A stretch of 64,000 bases of DNA from CAZSHG01 sp964459995 (GCA_964459995.1 CAYWOR010000003.1:62001-126000); one strand, 5' to 3'. Positions 25,587 to 34,593 are shown, counted from the first letter of the stretch. Made by a program: numbers and translations. Notes: a model not told the origin generated them from the sequence alone.

Positions 25587-27880
25587 AGCGGCTGTTATGG
25601 ATTCTGGTTGCAATAGCCGCGCTTTTCATCGCAGGATGGATCGCGACGCCGCTTTCGCGTCCTATTTTTCCTGAGGATTACAGCACCGTAGTCGTCGATC
25701 GAGAAGGTCGGCGGCTACGGGTTTTTTTGAACTCCGCGGAGCAATGGTGTTTCCCGCCCGATACCGCCGAAGTGCCGGAGAAACTGGTTATCTCGGCGTT
25801 GACTTATGAGGACAAGCGGTTCTTTCGGCATTTCGGGATAGATCCGATCGCTTTTTTCCGCGCAACAGGGCAGAATCTTCGTGCCCGAAGGGTTGTAAGC
25901 GGCGCAAGCACAATAACAATGCAGGTCGCGCGCATTGCGAATCCAAAACAGCGCTCGATATTCAATAAATTCATCGAAGCCTATCACTCCCTTAAAATCG
26001 AGCTGAGATATAGCAAAGAAGAGATTCTGCGACTGTATTTCGAGCACGCGCCATATGGCGGAAATATCAGAGGATATCGTGCGGCATGTCTGCGCTATTG
26101 GGGAATCGAAGCGGAACACATAACATGGGGCGAAGCCGCCACTCTTGCGGTATTGCCGAATAGTCCCGCCCTAATAAACCCCGACACCGATCCCGGTAAA
26201 TTGAAAGCGAAACGCGATAAGCTTCTTCGGAAACTCCACGATAAGGGGCATATCGACGACGAGACCCTCGAATTATCGCTTTTAGAGCCGATTCCAGCGG
26301 GACAGATACCTTATGAGTTCACCGCGCCTCATCTGACAAGGCGGCTTGCCGCAAGATTTCCGGGGAAGTATATCCATTCGACAATCGACCGGAATATTCA
26401 GCGTGAAATGGAGAGGCTTGCCTCACACCACGCGGAATGGCTTCAGTCCTTCGGTGTGAAAAATGTTGCGATACTCGTCGCGGAAACTCGAACAGGGCGG
26501 ATTGTGGCCTATGTAGGCTCCGACGATTATCACGACGACGCCCGCAAGGGCAAGGTTGACGGTGTTATTGCGCCCCGCTCGACTGGTTCATTGCTCAAAC
26601 CCTTTCTTTACGCCCTCGCGATGGACGATGCGATTATAATCCCCGAATCTCGTATCAAGGATATTCCGACTTATTACGGGGCTTTCTCGCCGCATAACGC
26701 CGACATGTCCTTCTCGGGACTCGTTCCCGCGAGAGTTGCTCTGACGAGGTCTTTGAACGTTCCCGCAGTCCGTCTGCTTTACACATATGGGATTCATGAT
26801 TTCTATCGCTTTTTGCAGAGAGCGGGAATGAGATCGCTTTTCCGAAGCCCCGATGAATACGGCCTTCCAATTATCCTCGGCGGATGCGAGGGTAGCCTTT
26901 GGGAGATGGTTGCGATGTTCCGTGGACTTGGCAACGGTGGTGTTTTTCCGGGACTAACCGCAATAATGAGCGATACTCTCGGCGAATCGGACACGCTCAT
27001 CTCGCCGGAGGCCTGCTGGGCGGTGCTAAGTATTCTTGAAAATGTTGACAGACCGGGCGCGGAATACTACTGGCATCAATATTCTAACCGAAGGCCAATT
27101 TCTTGGAAAACCGGCACGAGCTACGGCCACCGCGATGCTTGGGCTGTCGGAGTAACACCGCAATGGACAATCGGCGTTTGGGCCGGGAATTTTACCGGTG
27201 AGGGAAATCCGGCGCTCATCGGCTCGCAGGCCGCCGGCGGATTGCTTTTCAAGATCTTTAATTCGCTCGATATCGACCAAAGATTAGTCCGATTCGAGCG
27301 GCCGGAAAGCATGATTAGGCTCGAAATCTGCCGTGAAACGGGCTTCATCGCCAATGAAAATTGCGAATTTGTGGATTCAGTTTTTGCGCCGCCAAACAGC
27401 ATGATGCTCCAAAAATGCCCCTACCATCGCACTCTATTTCTCGATGAGGACGAAAAGTATCAGGTATGTTCGAGATGTTGGGAAACCGGTAAGGTAAAAA
27501 TCGTGTCGCGTCTCGTTTATCCGCCGGAAGTGATACAATTTCTTTCGCGAAAAGGGCATTCCTACCTTGCGGTTCCGCCTCATAACCCGGAATGCCCGGT
27601 GCGCGGTTTCGATAATCCTGTGGGGATTATCTATCCGGTTCACGGCGCGCGAATTCTTGTTCCGCGGGGCTTTGGGGGGGAACATCAGAAAATCGTAGCG
27701 AAGGGGGCGTATTCAGTTGCAAAAGGTTCGTTGATGTGGTTCCTCGATGGCAATTTCATCGGTTCGACCTTTGATAAACACGAGATTCCACTGGATTTGA
27801 GCGTCGGGTCGCATACTCTCACAGCCATGAATTCCGACGGCCACACGGGGACAGTTAAATTTGACGCTTTTAGAAAGTAG
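25583..27880 (+). CDS. pbpC: penicillin-binding protein 1C
   Basis: A 765-residue class A PBP. It has a short N-terminal membrane anchor (residues 4-20), a glycosyltransferase domain (TYEDKRFFRHFGIDPIAF, then STITMQVAR), and a transpeptidase domain with S336-x-x-K (STGSLLKPF), SLN (TRSLNVPAV) and KTGTS motifs. A Cys-rich linker (KCPYHR...VCSRC) and the BiPBP_C beta domain complete the PBP1C layout. It polymerises and cross-links peptidoglycan at the outer face of the inner membrane. It is coupled to the macroglobulin gene through an ATGA overlap. The four cysteines near 610-635 could bind a metal. Confidence 0.96.
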   Translation: MKRLLWILVAIAALFIAGWIATPLSRPIFPEDYSTVVVDREGRRLRVFLNSAEQWCFPPDTAEVPEKLVISALTYEDKRFFRHFGIDPIAFFRATGQNLRARRVVSGASTITMQVARIANPKQRSIFNKFIEAYHSLKIELRYSKEEILRLYFEHAPYGGNIRGYRAACLRYWGIEAEHITWGEAATLAVLPNSPALINPDTDPGKLKAKRDKLLRKLHDKGHIDDETLELSLLEPIPAGQIPYEFTAPHLTRRLAARFPGKYIHSTIDRNIQREMERLASHHAEWLQSFGVKNVAILVAETRTGRIVAYVGSDDYHDDARKGKVDGVIAPRSTGSLLKPFLYALAMDDAIIIPESRIKDIPTYYGAFSPHNADMSFSGLVPARVALTRSLNVPAVRLLYTYGIHDFYRFLQRAGMRSLFRSPDEYGLPIILGGCEGSLWEMVAMFRGLGNGGVFPGLTAIMSDTLGESDTLISPEACWAVLSILENVDRPGAEYYWHQYSNRRPISWKTGTSYGHRDAWAVGVTPQWTIGVWAGNFTGEGNPALIGSQAAGGLLFKIFNSLDIDQRLVRFERPESMIRLEICRETGFIANENCEFVDSVFAPPNSMMLQKCPYHRTLFLDEDEKYQVCSRCWETGKVKIVSRLVYPPEVIQFLSRKGHSYLAVPPHNPECPVRGFDNPVGIIYPVHGARILVPRGFGGEHQKIVAKGAYSVAKGSLMWFLDGNFIGSTFDKHEIPLDLSVGSHTLTAMNSDGHTGTVKFDAFRK

Positions 27881-27912
27881 CTGTTTGGGGAACTCACACA
27901 GCGCGATTTCCA

Positions 27913-27940
27913 TTGACAAAATCCCGTAAAGGGTTAGTTT
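27913..27940 (+). promoter_or_regulatory. promoter of kdsC, probably leaderless
   Basis: TTGACA (27913-27918), a 16-base spacer and TAGTTT (27935-27940) end six bases before the kdsC ATG at 27947, with no ribosome binding site between. The same -10 form (TAGTTT) occurs at rplM and the tRNA gene. Confidence 0.55.
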
Positions 27941-27946
27941 TAGGGT

Positions 27947-28504
27947 ATGGTAAGTTATAACCTCGCGAAAAAAATCGTTCCGCTAAAGGCCCTTGTTCTC
28001 GATGTCGATGGTGTGCTGACGCCCGGCGGCATTTGGTATTCCGACTCGGGCGACCAGTTCAAGCCTTTCGACGTCAAAGACGGTTTGGGGATTGTCGCGC
28101 TTGGACGATTGGGCATCCTCACGGCGATAATTACCGGCAAACAATCCGCATTACTCGATAAGCGCGCCGGCGAGCTTCGAGTTACAGACCTTTACCAAAA
28201 TCGCCCCTATAAAATGCCCGTCCTTATTGAATTTGCGGAAAAACACGGCCTCGAAATGTCTGAAATTGGCTTTGTCGGGGACGATGTTATCGATATTCCG
28301 GTGATGAACGCCTGTGGATTTTCGGCCTGCCCTTCGGATGCGGCTTTCGCTGTTCGGAGAAACGCGGATTGGGTTTCGAGATACACCGGCGGGAAAGGGG
28401 CTTTGCGGGAAATTGTCGAGATTATCGTATCTGCTAAGACAGGCCTTTATCCACCGGATGAATTCTTCGCAGATTGGGTTGACGAATTAATAATTAAATC
28501 GTGA
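27947..28504 (+). CDS. kdsC: 3-deoxy-D-manno-octulosonate 8-phosphate phosphatase (HAD family)
   Basis: A 185-residue HAD subfamily III phosphatase without a cap domain. It makes KDO, a core sugar of LPS. Motif I is LDVDGVLTPGG, motif II is AIITGK, and motif IV is GFVGDDVIDIPVM; the spacing and the C-terminal GGKGALREIVE fit KdsC. It overlaps the acyltransferase gene by four bases (GTGA) and begins the LPS/rpoN cluster, as kdsC does in many proteobacteria. A related N-acylneuraminate phosphatase role is possible but less likely in this context. Confidence 0.92.
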   Translation: MVSYNLAKKIVPLKALVLDVDGVLTPGGIWYSDSGDQFKPFDVKDGLGIVALGRLGILTAIITGKQSALLDKRAGELRVTDLYQNRPYKMPVLIEFAEKHGLEMSEIGFVGDDVIDIPVMNACGFSACPSDAAFAVRRNADWVSRYTGGKGALREIVEIIVSAKTGLYPPDEFFADWVDELIIKS

Positions 28505-29433
28505 AAAAAGGTTTATTCTATAGGAAATATATTCGGCCTGTCAAACATACGGTCGGACTGGCGATAATCAAAATCGGAATATGGAAAATCCGCCTTTTTC
28601 CCCGAGAGATAAGTCTTTGGTTCATGAGTTTGCTGGGTTCCTTCGCTTTTTTCGTCCTTCGACGCGATAGAAAAATCGCAATCGCAAATCTATCGCATGT
28701 CTTCCCCGATAAATCACCCGCCGAGATTAATACTTTCGCAAAGAGGATTTTCCAAAACGCATCGATGAACCTTGCCGATACTGTGTTAGCGAGAAAAATC
28801 ATCGATTCGGAGCCTCGGATTTGGCGGGTCGAGGGCGAGGAGTATCTGCGAGAATACCGAGATTCTATCGGCGGTGGAGTTGTAATAACAGGTCATATCG
28901 GCTGTTTCGAGCTGATACCGGGGATATGCGCAAAGATCGGTTATAAGGTTGGGGTTGTCGGGCGGCAGTTATACGATTCGAGGGTAGATGAGATTCTTGT
29001 GCGCCAGCGCGAGAGCCTCGGTATGGTGGTCGTGCCGTCCGATGCATCGCCGAGAAAGCTTATACGGCTTATCCGCGACGGCTATTTTATTGGAATCCTT
29101 ATGGATACGAACACAAAAAGTGTCGATGGAAAGCCTGCAGAGTTTTTCGGCCTGCAAACACGCACTATTTCAGGGCCGATAGGCTTGGCGATGCTTCTGG
29201 AAACGCCGCCGCTACCGATGGCTATTCATCGTGAAGATGGAAATCGTTTTGTTCTAAAAATATATCCGCCGTTGAAATTGGAAAAAAGCGGCGATAAAGA
29301 CAGCGATCTCGAAAATGGCCTTCGCTCCGCAAATGAAGCAATCGAGAGTATGATCCTCGATTGTCCCGAAGAATGGATTTGGTTCCATCCAAAATTCCGC
29401 GATGTGGTAAATTTTTATTCGCAATCTAATTAA
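28501..29433 (+). CDS. LpxL/LpxM-type lipid A acyltransferase
   Basis: A 310-residue membrane-associated acyltransferase that adds secondary acyl chains to lipid A. A hydrophobic segment near 35-55 anchors it. The HxxxxE catalytic motif is GHIGCFE (about 133-139, in place of the usual GHxGNWE), and GPIGLAMLLETPPLPM and a C-terminal PEEWIWFHPKF (PE.W.W.H.R) follow as in the family. GTG start inside the GTGA overlap with kdsC. Whether it adds laurate, myristate or another chain, and to which position, is unknown. Confidence 0.88.
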   Translation: MKKGLFYRKYIRPVKHTVGLAIIKIGIWKIRLFPREISLWFMSLLGSFAFFVLRRDRKIAIANLSHVFPDKSPAEINTFAKRIFQNASMNLADTVLARKIIDSEPRIWRVEGEEYLREYRDSIGGGVVITGHIGCFELIPGICAKIGYKVGVVGRQLYDSRVDEILVRQRESLGMVVVPSDASPRKLIRLIRDGYFIGILMDTNTKSVDGKPAEFFGLQTRTISGPIGLAMLLETPPLPMAIHREDGNRFVLKIYPPLKLEKSGDKDSDLENGLRSANEAIESMILDCPEEWIWFHPKFRDVVNFYSQSN

Positions 29434-29524
29434 TTGATTATCATAGCATTAAGATTATCACGTCCTTTCATAGTTAATGATAAATTTGCTATCTAATTGT
29501 ATATCAATAAGTTACATTTTATAC

Positions 29525-29553
29525 TTGAAATCGGCATATATTTTGCATATCCT
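29525..29553 (+). promoter_or_regulatory. promoter of lptC, probably leaderless
   Basis: TTGAAA (29525-29530), 17 bases, then TATCCT (29548-29553), which ends six bases before the in-frame GTG at 29560. It lies inside the longer open frame that could begin at 29497 and so argues for the shorter protein. Confidence 0.45.
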
Positions 29554-29559
29554 ATATGC

Positions 29560-30123
29560 GTGAGAAGAGAGAAGACAGCGTTTAAACCTTCATATTTAAG
29601 CGGTTTGCTGGTTCCGTTGACGCTGATCATAATCCTATTCTGCGGATGTTCGCGCCCTGAATACAAACCCGCGCAAGGCTCCCTCGAAGACCAAGCCGAC
29701 CGAATCATGCACAACGCCGCCATGGAATTCTCCGAAGAGGGTCTTCTCACGGCGAAACTCAACTCCGAAAAACTTCTTTTTTTCGATGATCAGCACATAA
29801 TCTGGGGTTTCAACATTAATGTCGATTTCTTCGATAAAATGGGCGAACCTGCCGGCGTTCTCACCGCGGATTCCGGTTGGGTTAAAAGCGAAACACGTCA
29901 GATTACCGTTTATGGCCGTGTAAAAGTCGATATGGAAGACGGCACGCGGCTTTGGGCGGATTCACTGAGCTATTACCCCGATATTAATCGAATAAAAACC
30001 GAGAGCGATGTCCAAATCGAAAGGCGCGGAGAGTTCATCTCCGGCAATAGCCTCGATTCGGATATGAATTTTGAGGATATTAAAATCAGCGGAAATGTCA
30101 GCGGAAGGCTCAGAACCCAATGA
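29560..30123 (+). CDS. lptC: LPS export protein LptC
   Basis: About 187 residues. A hydrophobic N-terminal segment ends in LFCGCSRPEY, a possible lipid attachment site, then a single beta-jellyroll (LptC/YrbK) domain with repeats such as SEKLLFFDDQ, VLTADSGW, ITVYGRVKVDMEDGTRLWADSL and LDSDMNFEDIKISGNV. LptC hands LPS from LptBFG to the periplasmic bridge. The GTG at 29560 is chosen because the predicted promoter sits just upstream; the frame is open back to a TTG at 29497. It overlaps lptB by four bases (ATGA). The usual lptA between lptC and lptB is missing. Confidence 0.85.
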   Translation: MRREKTAFKPSYLSGLLVPLTLIIILFCGCSRPEYKPAQGSLEDQADRIMHNAAMEFSEEGLLTAKLNSEKLLFFDDQHIIWGFNINVDFFDKMGEPAGVLTADSGWVKSETRQITVYGRVKVDMEDGTRLWADSLSYYPDINRIKTESDVQIERRGEFISGNSLDSDMNFEDIKISGNVSGRLRTQ

Positions 30124-30902
30124 GCGTCGAAATGGAAAGCTACAGTGGATTGTATAACCCCGGTGAAGACGGCATCGTTAGCGTCCTCAGCGCGGATAGT
30201 CTGGTTAAAATTTACGGGAAACGCCGCGTTGTTGACGGCTTTTCGCTGGAAGTCCATCAGGGCGAGATTGTAGGGCTTCTCGGTCCGAACGGAGCTGGTA
30301 AAACGACAACATTCTATATGATTGTCGGGCTCATTCGTCAGGATGGCGGGAAGGTCGAGCTGGATGGTAAAAGGCTTCACGGCCTGCCGATGTTTAAGCG
30401 CGCACGAATGGGGATTGGATATCTTGCGCAGGAGCCTTCTGTATTCCGTAAACTAACGGTCGAACAGAATTTGAAGGCGATCCTCGAATTCACACCCTCG
30501 AGCAAGAGCGAACAAAAAGAGCGTCTCGAAGAGCTTCTCGAAGACTTAAAAATCACACATCTGCGGAAACAGAAGGCTTATACCCTTTCCGGCGGAGAAC
30601 GTCGAAGGGTCGAAATAGCGAGGTCGCTTGTAACGAATCCGAAATTTCTTCTGCTGGACGAACCTTTCGCGGGGATAGATCCCATTGTCGTGGGTGATTT
30701 GCAGGAGATTGTCCGCGAACTTGCGAAGAAAAAGGGGTTGGGCATTCTAATAACCGATCATAATGTCAGCGAGGTTCTGAGAATCGTCGATAGGGCGTAT
30801 ATTGTGTTTGAAGGGAAGGTGCTTATTTCGGGCAACGCGGATGAATTGATCGCCGACCCTAAGGCGCGGGAGATATATCTGGGCGAAAATTTCAAAGGGT
30901 AA
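30120..30902 (+). CDS. lptB: LPS export ABC transporter ATP-binding protein LptB
   Basis: A 260-residue ABC ATPase. Walker A is GPNGAGKTT (about 57-65), the signature is LSGGERRRVEIARSL (about 156-170), Walker B is FLLLDEPFAGIDPI, and the switch histidine is in LITDHNV. It powers LPS extraction from the inner membrane with LptFG, which are not in the window. It has an unusual N-terminal extension of about 20 residues before the normal LptB start (SADSLVKIYGKRRVV). It overlaps lptC by ATGA and is followed by rpoN after 11 bases. Confidence 0.95.
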   Translation: MSVEMESYSGLYNPGEDGIVSVLSADSLVKIYGKRRVVDGFSLEVHQGEIVGLLGPNGAGKTTTFYMIVGLIRQDGGKVELDGKRLHGLPMFKRARMGIGYLAQEPSVFRKLTVEQNLKAILEFTPSSKSEQKERLEELLEDLKITHLRKQKAYTLSGGERRRVEIARSLVTNPKFLLLDEPFAGIDPIVVGDLQEIVRELAKKKGLGILITDHNVSEVLRIVDRAYIVFEGKVLISGNADELIADPKAREIYLGENFKG

Positions 30903-30913
30903 TTGATAGTCAT

Positions 30914-32326
30914 ATGTCCGAACTCAGGTTAGAACAGAAATTATCGCTTAAACAGGTTCTGACGCCGCAGTTGATACAGAGTCTTCAACTGCTCCAGATA
31001 CCCAAACTCGAGCTTGCAACAGAGCTTCGCGCAGAGCTTGAGCAAAATCCGATGCTCGAGATTATCGAGCCGGAACTCGACGACCTGAGCGAAATCGAAG
31101 GCAATATCGACAGCGAACTCGACAGCTGGAACACCCTCGCCGACGGTTTGCGAATATGCGGAAGCCAGCTTCCGGAAAATGACCCCGACGCTGAGGATAT
31201 CGATCCATTTTTTGGTGTAAGTAGCGGAAAAACGCTCATCGAGCATCTTCTCGACCAGCTTGCACTTGCGACAAAGGACAAGCGAATCGCGATTATCGGG
31301 GAGTTTATCATCGGGAATCTCGACGAGAAGGGTTTTTTAGGCATGTCCGACGAGGAACTTCTCTGCGATGCCGAGCGACTGGGTCTTATTGATTCCCCTC
31401 CATCTATGCAAGAAATATCCGATGCGGTAAGGATAATTCAAGGCTTTAATCCCTCGGGGATTGCGGCGCGCAATCTTCGCGAATGCTTTTTGATACAGCT
31501 TTATGACCGCAACGAAACCGGCACGGTCGCATGGAAGCTTATCGACGAGTTTTTCGAGGAATTGAAGAGCAAAAATATTCCTCAGTTAGCCGATATTCTT
31601 GGCGTTTCAATCGAGGACATAGAATTGGCAATGGTCACGCTCGGATCGCTAAGTTTCGCCCCTGCGGCCGATTACACTGGGCAGGCTGGCGGAAGTATCG
31701 ACCCTGATCTTATTGTCGAAAAAGTCCACGGCAGATGGGTTGTGCGATACAACGGCGCTGGAATACCTGAACTTCAGATAAACAAACAATACAGGGGCAT
31801 GCTTAAACAGCGAACGAGTCTCGACCGTGAAGCGAAAAAATTCCTCTCGAAAAAGCTAAATTCCGCGCAATGGTGGATTCAATCGCTCCAACAGCGCAAA
31901 GACACGATGGTTCGCACAATGCGTGCGATTCTTCATCACCAGTTTCCTTTTTTTGAAAACGGTCCGGGCAATCTTATCCCGCTAAAGATGGAGGAAATCG
32001 CCCGCGAGGTGGATGTCCATCCGGCGACGATTAGCAGGGTTGTCCGCGATAAGTATGTTCAGACACCCTATGGAGTCTTCCAACTTCGACATTTCTTCGG
32101 CGGGGGGCTTTCAACGGAGAGCGGCGAGGATATTGCCACGACAAATGTCAAACGCAGGATTAAAGCGATTATCGACGATGAAGACCCCGCGACCCCCTTC
32201 GCGGACCAGAAAATCACCGAACTTCTGAATGAGCAGGGAATAAATATCGCGAGACGGACGGTGGCGAAATACCGCGAGGAATTGGGGCTTCCAACCGCCA
32301 GAATGAGGAAAAAGAAGCGAAAATGA
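30914..32326 (+). CDS. rpoN: RNA polymerase sigma-54 factor
   Basis: A 470-residue sigma-54. Region I is the glutamine/leucine-rich LKQVLTPQLIQSLQLLQ at the N-terminus. Region II is acidic (residues 45-100), followed by the core-binding domain, the helix-turn-helix around VDVHPATISRVVRDKYVQTP, and the RpoN box ARRTVAKYRE near residue 447. It directs polymerase to -24/-12 promoters and needs an enhancer-binding ATPase, none of which is encoded here. It lies between lptB and lipA, overlapping lipA by four bases. The lptB-rpoN-hpf order is widely conserved in proteobacteria. Confidence 0.97.
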   Translation: MSELRLEQKLSLKQVLTPQLIQSLQLLQIPKLELATELRAELEQNPMLEIIEPELDDLSEIEGNIDSELDSWNTLADGLRICGSQLPENDPDAEDIDPFFGVSSGKTLIEHLLDQLALATKDKRIAIIGEFIIGNLDEKGFLGMSDEELLCDAERLGLIDSPPSMQEISDAVRIIQGFNPSGIAARNLRECFLIQLYDRNETGTVAWKLIDEFFEELKSKNIPQLADILGVSIEDIELAMVTLGSLSFAPAADYTGQAGGSIDPDLIVEKVHGRWVVRYNGAGIPELQINKQYRGMLKQRTSLDREAKKFLSKKLNSAQWWIQSLQQRKDTMVRTMRAILHHQFPFFENGPGNLIPLKMEEIAREVDVHPATISRVVRDKYVQTPYGVFQLRHFFGGGLSTESGEDIATTNVKRRIKAIIDDEDPATPFADQKITELLNEQGINIARRTVAKYREELGLPTARMRKKKRK

Positions 32327-33174
32327 GCCTTTCTAAACCGAGATGGATGAAACAGGAACTTCCGGCAACCTTTGCGGGCAAAGAGGTGCGGCGTTTGCTC
32401 AAGGAACTGAGACTTAACACAGTTTGCAGAGAGGCAAATTGTCCGAACCGCGGCCTATGCTTTTCGGAGGGCACAGCTACTTTCCTTATTATGGGGGACG
32501 TTTGCACACGGAATTGCAGATTTTGCAATATCTCCGGTGGAAAGCCGCGCGAGTTGGAGAGCGATGAACCGACTCGTGTCGCGAAGGCCGCGCTTGGCAT
32601 GGATTTGAAGCATGTCGTGATTACTTCCGTAACGCGTGATGATTTGCCCGATGGTGGCGCGGGGCATTTTGCTGAAACTGTGAAAGCGGTTCGTGAAATG
32701 GTTCCTGAGGCGACTATCGAAGTGCTTATCCCCGATTTACAGGGGGATGAGAGTTCGCTTGAAATCGTCCTTGCGGCTTCTCCCGATGTGCTCAACCACA
32801 ATGTCGAAACTGTGCCGGAGCTATATTCGGCGGTTCGACCGGAAGCCGATTTCGAGCGTTCTTTGGATGTTCTTAGATTTTCGAAAAAAAGGGATTTTGT
32901 CACTAAGAGCGGTTTGATTGTAGGGCTTGGGGAAAACCGCTTTCAGCTCGAAGAAACTATCAGCAAGCTTGCCGAAATCGAACTGGATATTTTGACTATT
33001 GGCCAATATTCAGCGCCATCGGAGAAACATCATCCGGTCGCAAGGTATCTCGAGCCGTCAGAATTCGATGAGCTTTCGCTTTTTGGCGAATCGGCCGGAA
33101 TCGGCAAGGTAATTGCGAGTCCGCTCGTCCGCAGTTCATATAGAGCAGGCGCTGTTTTGAAAGAGATTTTTTAA
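32323..33174 (+). CDS. lipA: lipoyl synthase
   Basis: A 283-residue radical SAM enzyme that inserts two sulfurs into octanoyl groups on lipoyl-dependent enzymes. The auxiliary cluster motif is CREANCPNRGLC (C-x4-C-x5-C) and the radical SAM cluster is CTRNCRFC (C-x3-C-x2-C). VTSVTRDDLPDGGA, HNVETVPELY and the C-terminal SPLVRSSYRAG are typical; the terminal Arg-Ser-Ser binds the auxiliary cluster. Its place between rpoN and hpf is unusual. No lipB or lipoate ligase is nearby. Confidence 0.96.
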   Translation: MSLSKPRWMKQELPATFAGKEVRRLLKELRLNTVCREANCPNRGLCFSEGTATFLIMGDVCTRNCRFCNISGGKPRELESDEPTRVAKAALGMDLKHVVITSVTRDDLPDGGAGHFAETVKAVREMVPEATIEVLIPDLQGDESSLEIVLAASPDVLNHNVETVPELYSAVRPEADFERSLDVLRFSKKRDFVTKSGLIVGLGENRFQLEETISKLAEIELDILTIGQYSAPSEKHHPVARYLEPSEFDELSLFGESAGIGKVIASPLVRSSYRAGAVLKEIF

Positions 33175-33187
33175 GCACAACGCTAAC

Positions 33188-33201
33188 CCGCGGTTTCGCG
33201 G
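33188..33201 (+). other. hairpin directly before the hpf ribosome binding site
   Basis: CCGCG-GTTT-CGCGG forms a perfect 5-bp stem, followed at once by AAAAGGAGG. It may set hpf expression or protect the 5' end after processing. Confidence 0.35.
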
Positions 33202-33216
33202 AAAAGGAGGTTTTCG

Positions 33217-33507
33217 ATGGAGTTAAGAATCACCGCAAGGCATTTCGACCTGACTCAGGACATCAAAGACTACGCGAACGGCAAATTTGAAGTTCTCGAC
33301 AGATACGAAAGCCTAATTCAGTCTGCACATTTGATTCTCGATGTCGAGAAACATCGGCAGATTGCGGAAATCACACTTTCGGTCAACGGGCAATCACTTA
33401 TCGCGCATACAGTTACGGACGACATGTATGCCAGCATCGACGAGACCTCGGACAAAATCGAGCGCCAGCTTCGCAAATTGCACGGCAAAATGACGGATTA
33501 TCATTAG
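33217..33507 (+). CDS. hpf: ribosome hibernation promoting factor, short form
   Basis: A 96-residue HPF/RaiA-family protein (beta-alpha-beta-beta-beta-alpha). It starts MELRITARHFDLTQDIKDYA, with DVEKHRQIAEITLSVNG and DDMYASIDETSDKIERQLRK as in the family. It binds the 30S decoding site in starvation and promotes inactive ribosome dimers. The short form lacks the C-terminal dimerisation domain, so a separate partner may be needed. A strong AAGGAGG lies eight bases upstream of the ATG. It follows lipA and precedes hprK. Confidence 0.93.
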   Translation: MELRITARHFDLTQDIKDYANGKFEVLDRYESLIQSAHLILDVEKHRQIAEITLSVNGQSLIAHTVTDDMYASIDETSDKIERQLRKLHGKMTDYH

Positions 33508-33525
33508 GATTCTCGAGGTGGAGTT

Positions 33526-34500
33526 TTGCCGATAACCAAATTAACTGTCGCGAAATTCTTCGAGGACAAGAAGATAGAGCTAAACTTACAGCTTCTTGCC
33601 GGCGAGGAGGGTCTGAGCAGACCTATTATAAAGCCTGTCATGCAACGGCCATCACTTCTTCTCACAGGATATCGCGAGAACTTCGCGGAGAAGCGGGTTC
33701 AGGTTCTTGGCAAAACCGAGATGGATTATCTCGACGATCTTGATAAAGAGGCTTTTGCTACTGCAATGGCAAATCTCTTTAGTTTCCAGATACCTGCTAT
33801 TATTATCTCGAAGGGAATCGCACCAAAAGCGGGGCTTATCGAAAGCGCTGAAAAGGCGAAGGTCCCGCTTTTCGTCTCCTATCTTGAAACCGAAGAGGTT
33901 TTCACGCGGGCAGGGGCTTATCTCGATGCGATTTTTGCGCCAAAGGTGGGTGTTCACGGCACTATGGTGGATGTTTACGGCGTTGGTATTCTCTACACCG
34001 GATCGGCGGGAATCGGCAAATCAGAATGCGCGCTGAGCCTTATAGAGAAAGGCCACCGGCTCGTTGCCGACGATGTCGTGAATATAAGCAAAAGGTCAGG
34101 GAGAATTCTCATAGCTTCGGGAGAACCCGAGGCCGGATTCCATTTGGAGATACGCGGGCTGGGGATTATCGACATCGAAAGGCTTTTCGGGATACCGTCT
34201 GTAAGAATTCAGAAGCGTGTCGAGATTCAGGTTCATCTCGAGATGTGGGACAATCTTCGCGATTATGACCGTCTCGGAATCGACGAGACGAATGTTACGA
34301 TACTTGGTGTCGAGATACCTAAGATAACTATTCCGGTCTCGCCGGGGAAAAATATCACGGCGATAAGCGAAGTTGTGGCGATGAACCACATGCTCAAGGT
34401 TTACGGCCATCATCCGGCAAGAGAATTTATCGCGAGGCTGAACGAGATAATGGAAAGACGCGCGAAAACTGATCAATACCTCGAATCGGATTTCGAATAG
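33526..34500 (+). CDS. hprK: HPr kinase/phosphorylase
   Basis: A 324-residue HprK/P with an N-terminal MurF-like domain and a C-terminal kinase domain. The P-loop is GSAGIGKSE (about 158-166) and the family signature is LEIRGLGIIDI. In other bacteria it phosphorylates Ser46 of HPr or related PTS proteins in response to carbon and energy state. No HPr or PTS enzyme lies in the window. TTG start with GAGGTGGA upstream, 18 bases after hpf. The position after rpoN-hpf fits the PTS-Ntr cluster of proteobacteria, where ptsN would normally lie between. Confidence 0.94.
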   Translation: MPITKLTVAKFFEDKKIELNLQLLAGEEGLSRPIIKPVMQRPSLLLTGYRENFAEKRVQVLGKTEMDYLDDLDKEAFATAMANLFSFQIPAIIISKGIAPKAGLIESAEKAKVPLFVSYLETEEVFTRAGAYLDAIFAPKVGVHGTMVDVYGVGILYTGSAGIGKSECALSLIEKGHRLVADDVVNISKRSGRILIASGEPEAGFHLEIRGLGIIDIERLFGIPSVRIQKRVEIQVHLEMWDNLRDYDRLGIDETNVTILGVEIPKITIPVSPGKNITAISEVVAMNHMLKVYGHHPAREFIARLNEIMERRAKTDQYLESDFE

Positions 34501-34548
34501 GTCTTTCCGGTATGTAAAACTAACATTTCTACTCATATGTAACTTCGG

Positions 34549-34577
34549 GGCGGTTATTTTAATGTTGAATAACCGCC
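34549..34577 (+). terminator. hairpin after hprK, terminator-like
   Basis: GGCGGTTATT (34549-34558) pairs perfectly with AATAACCGCC (34568-34577), followed by TTGCTCTTTAT, a weak U-rich tail. Its right part overlaps the -35 box of the next promoter. Confidence 0.55.
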
Positions 34578-34593
34578 TTGCTCTTTATATCTT
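34565..34593 (+). promoter_or_regulatory. promoter for the 34621 gene, overlapping the terminator
   Basis: TTGAAT (34565-34570), 17 bases, TATCTT (34588-34593). The -35 box lies in the loop and right arm of the hairpin at 34549-34577. If used, transcription starts near 34600, so the GTG at 34594 cannot be the start codon. Confidence 0.35.
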
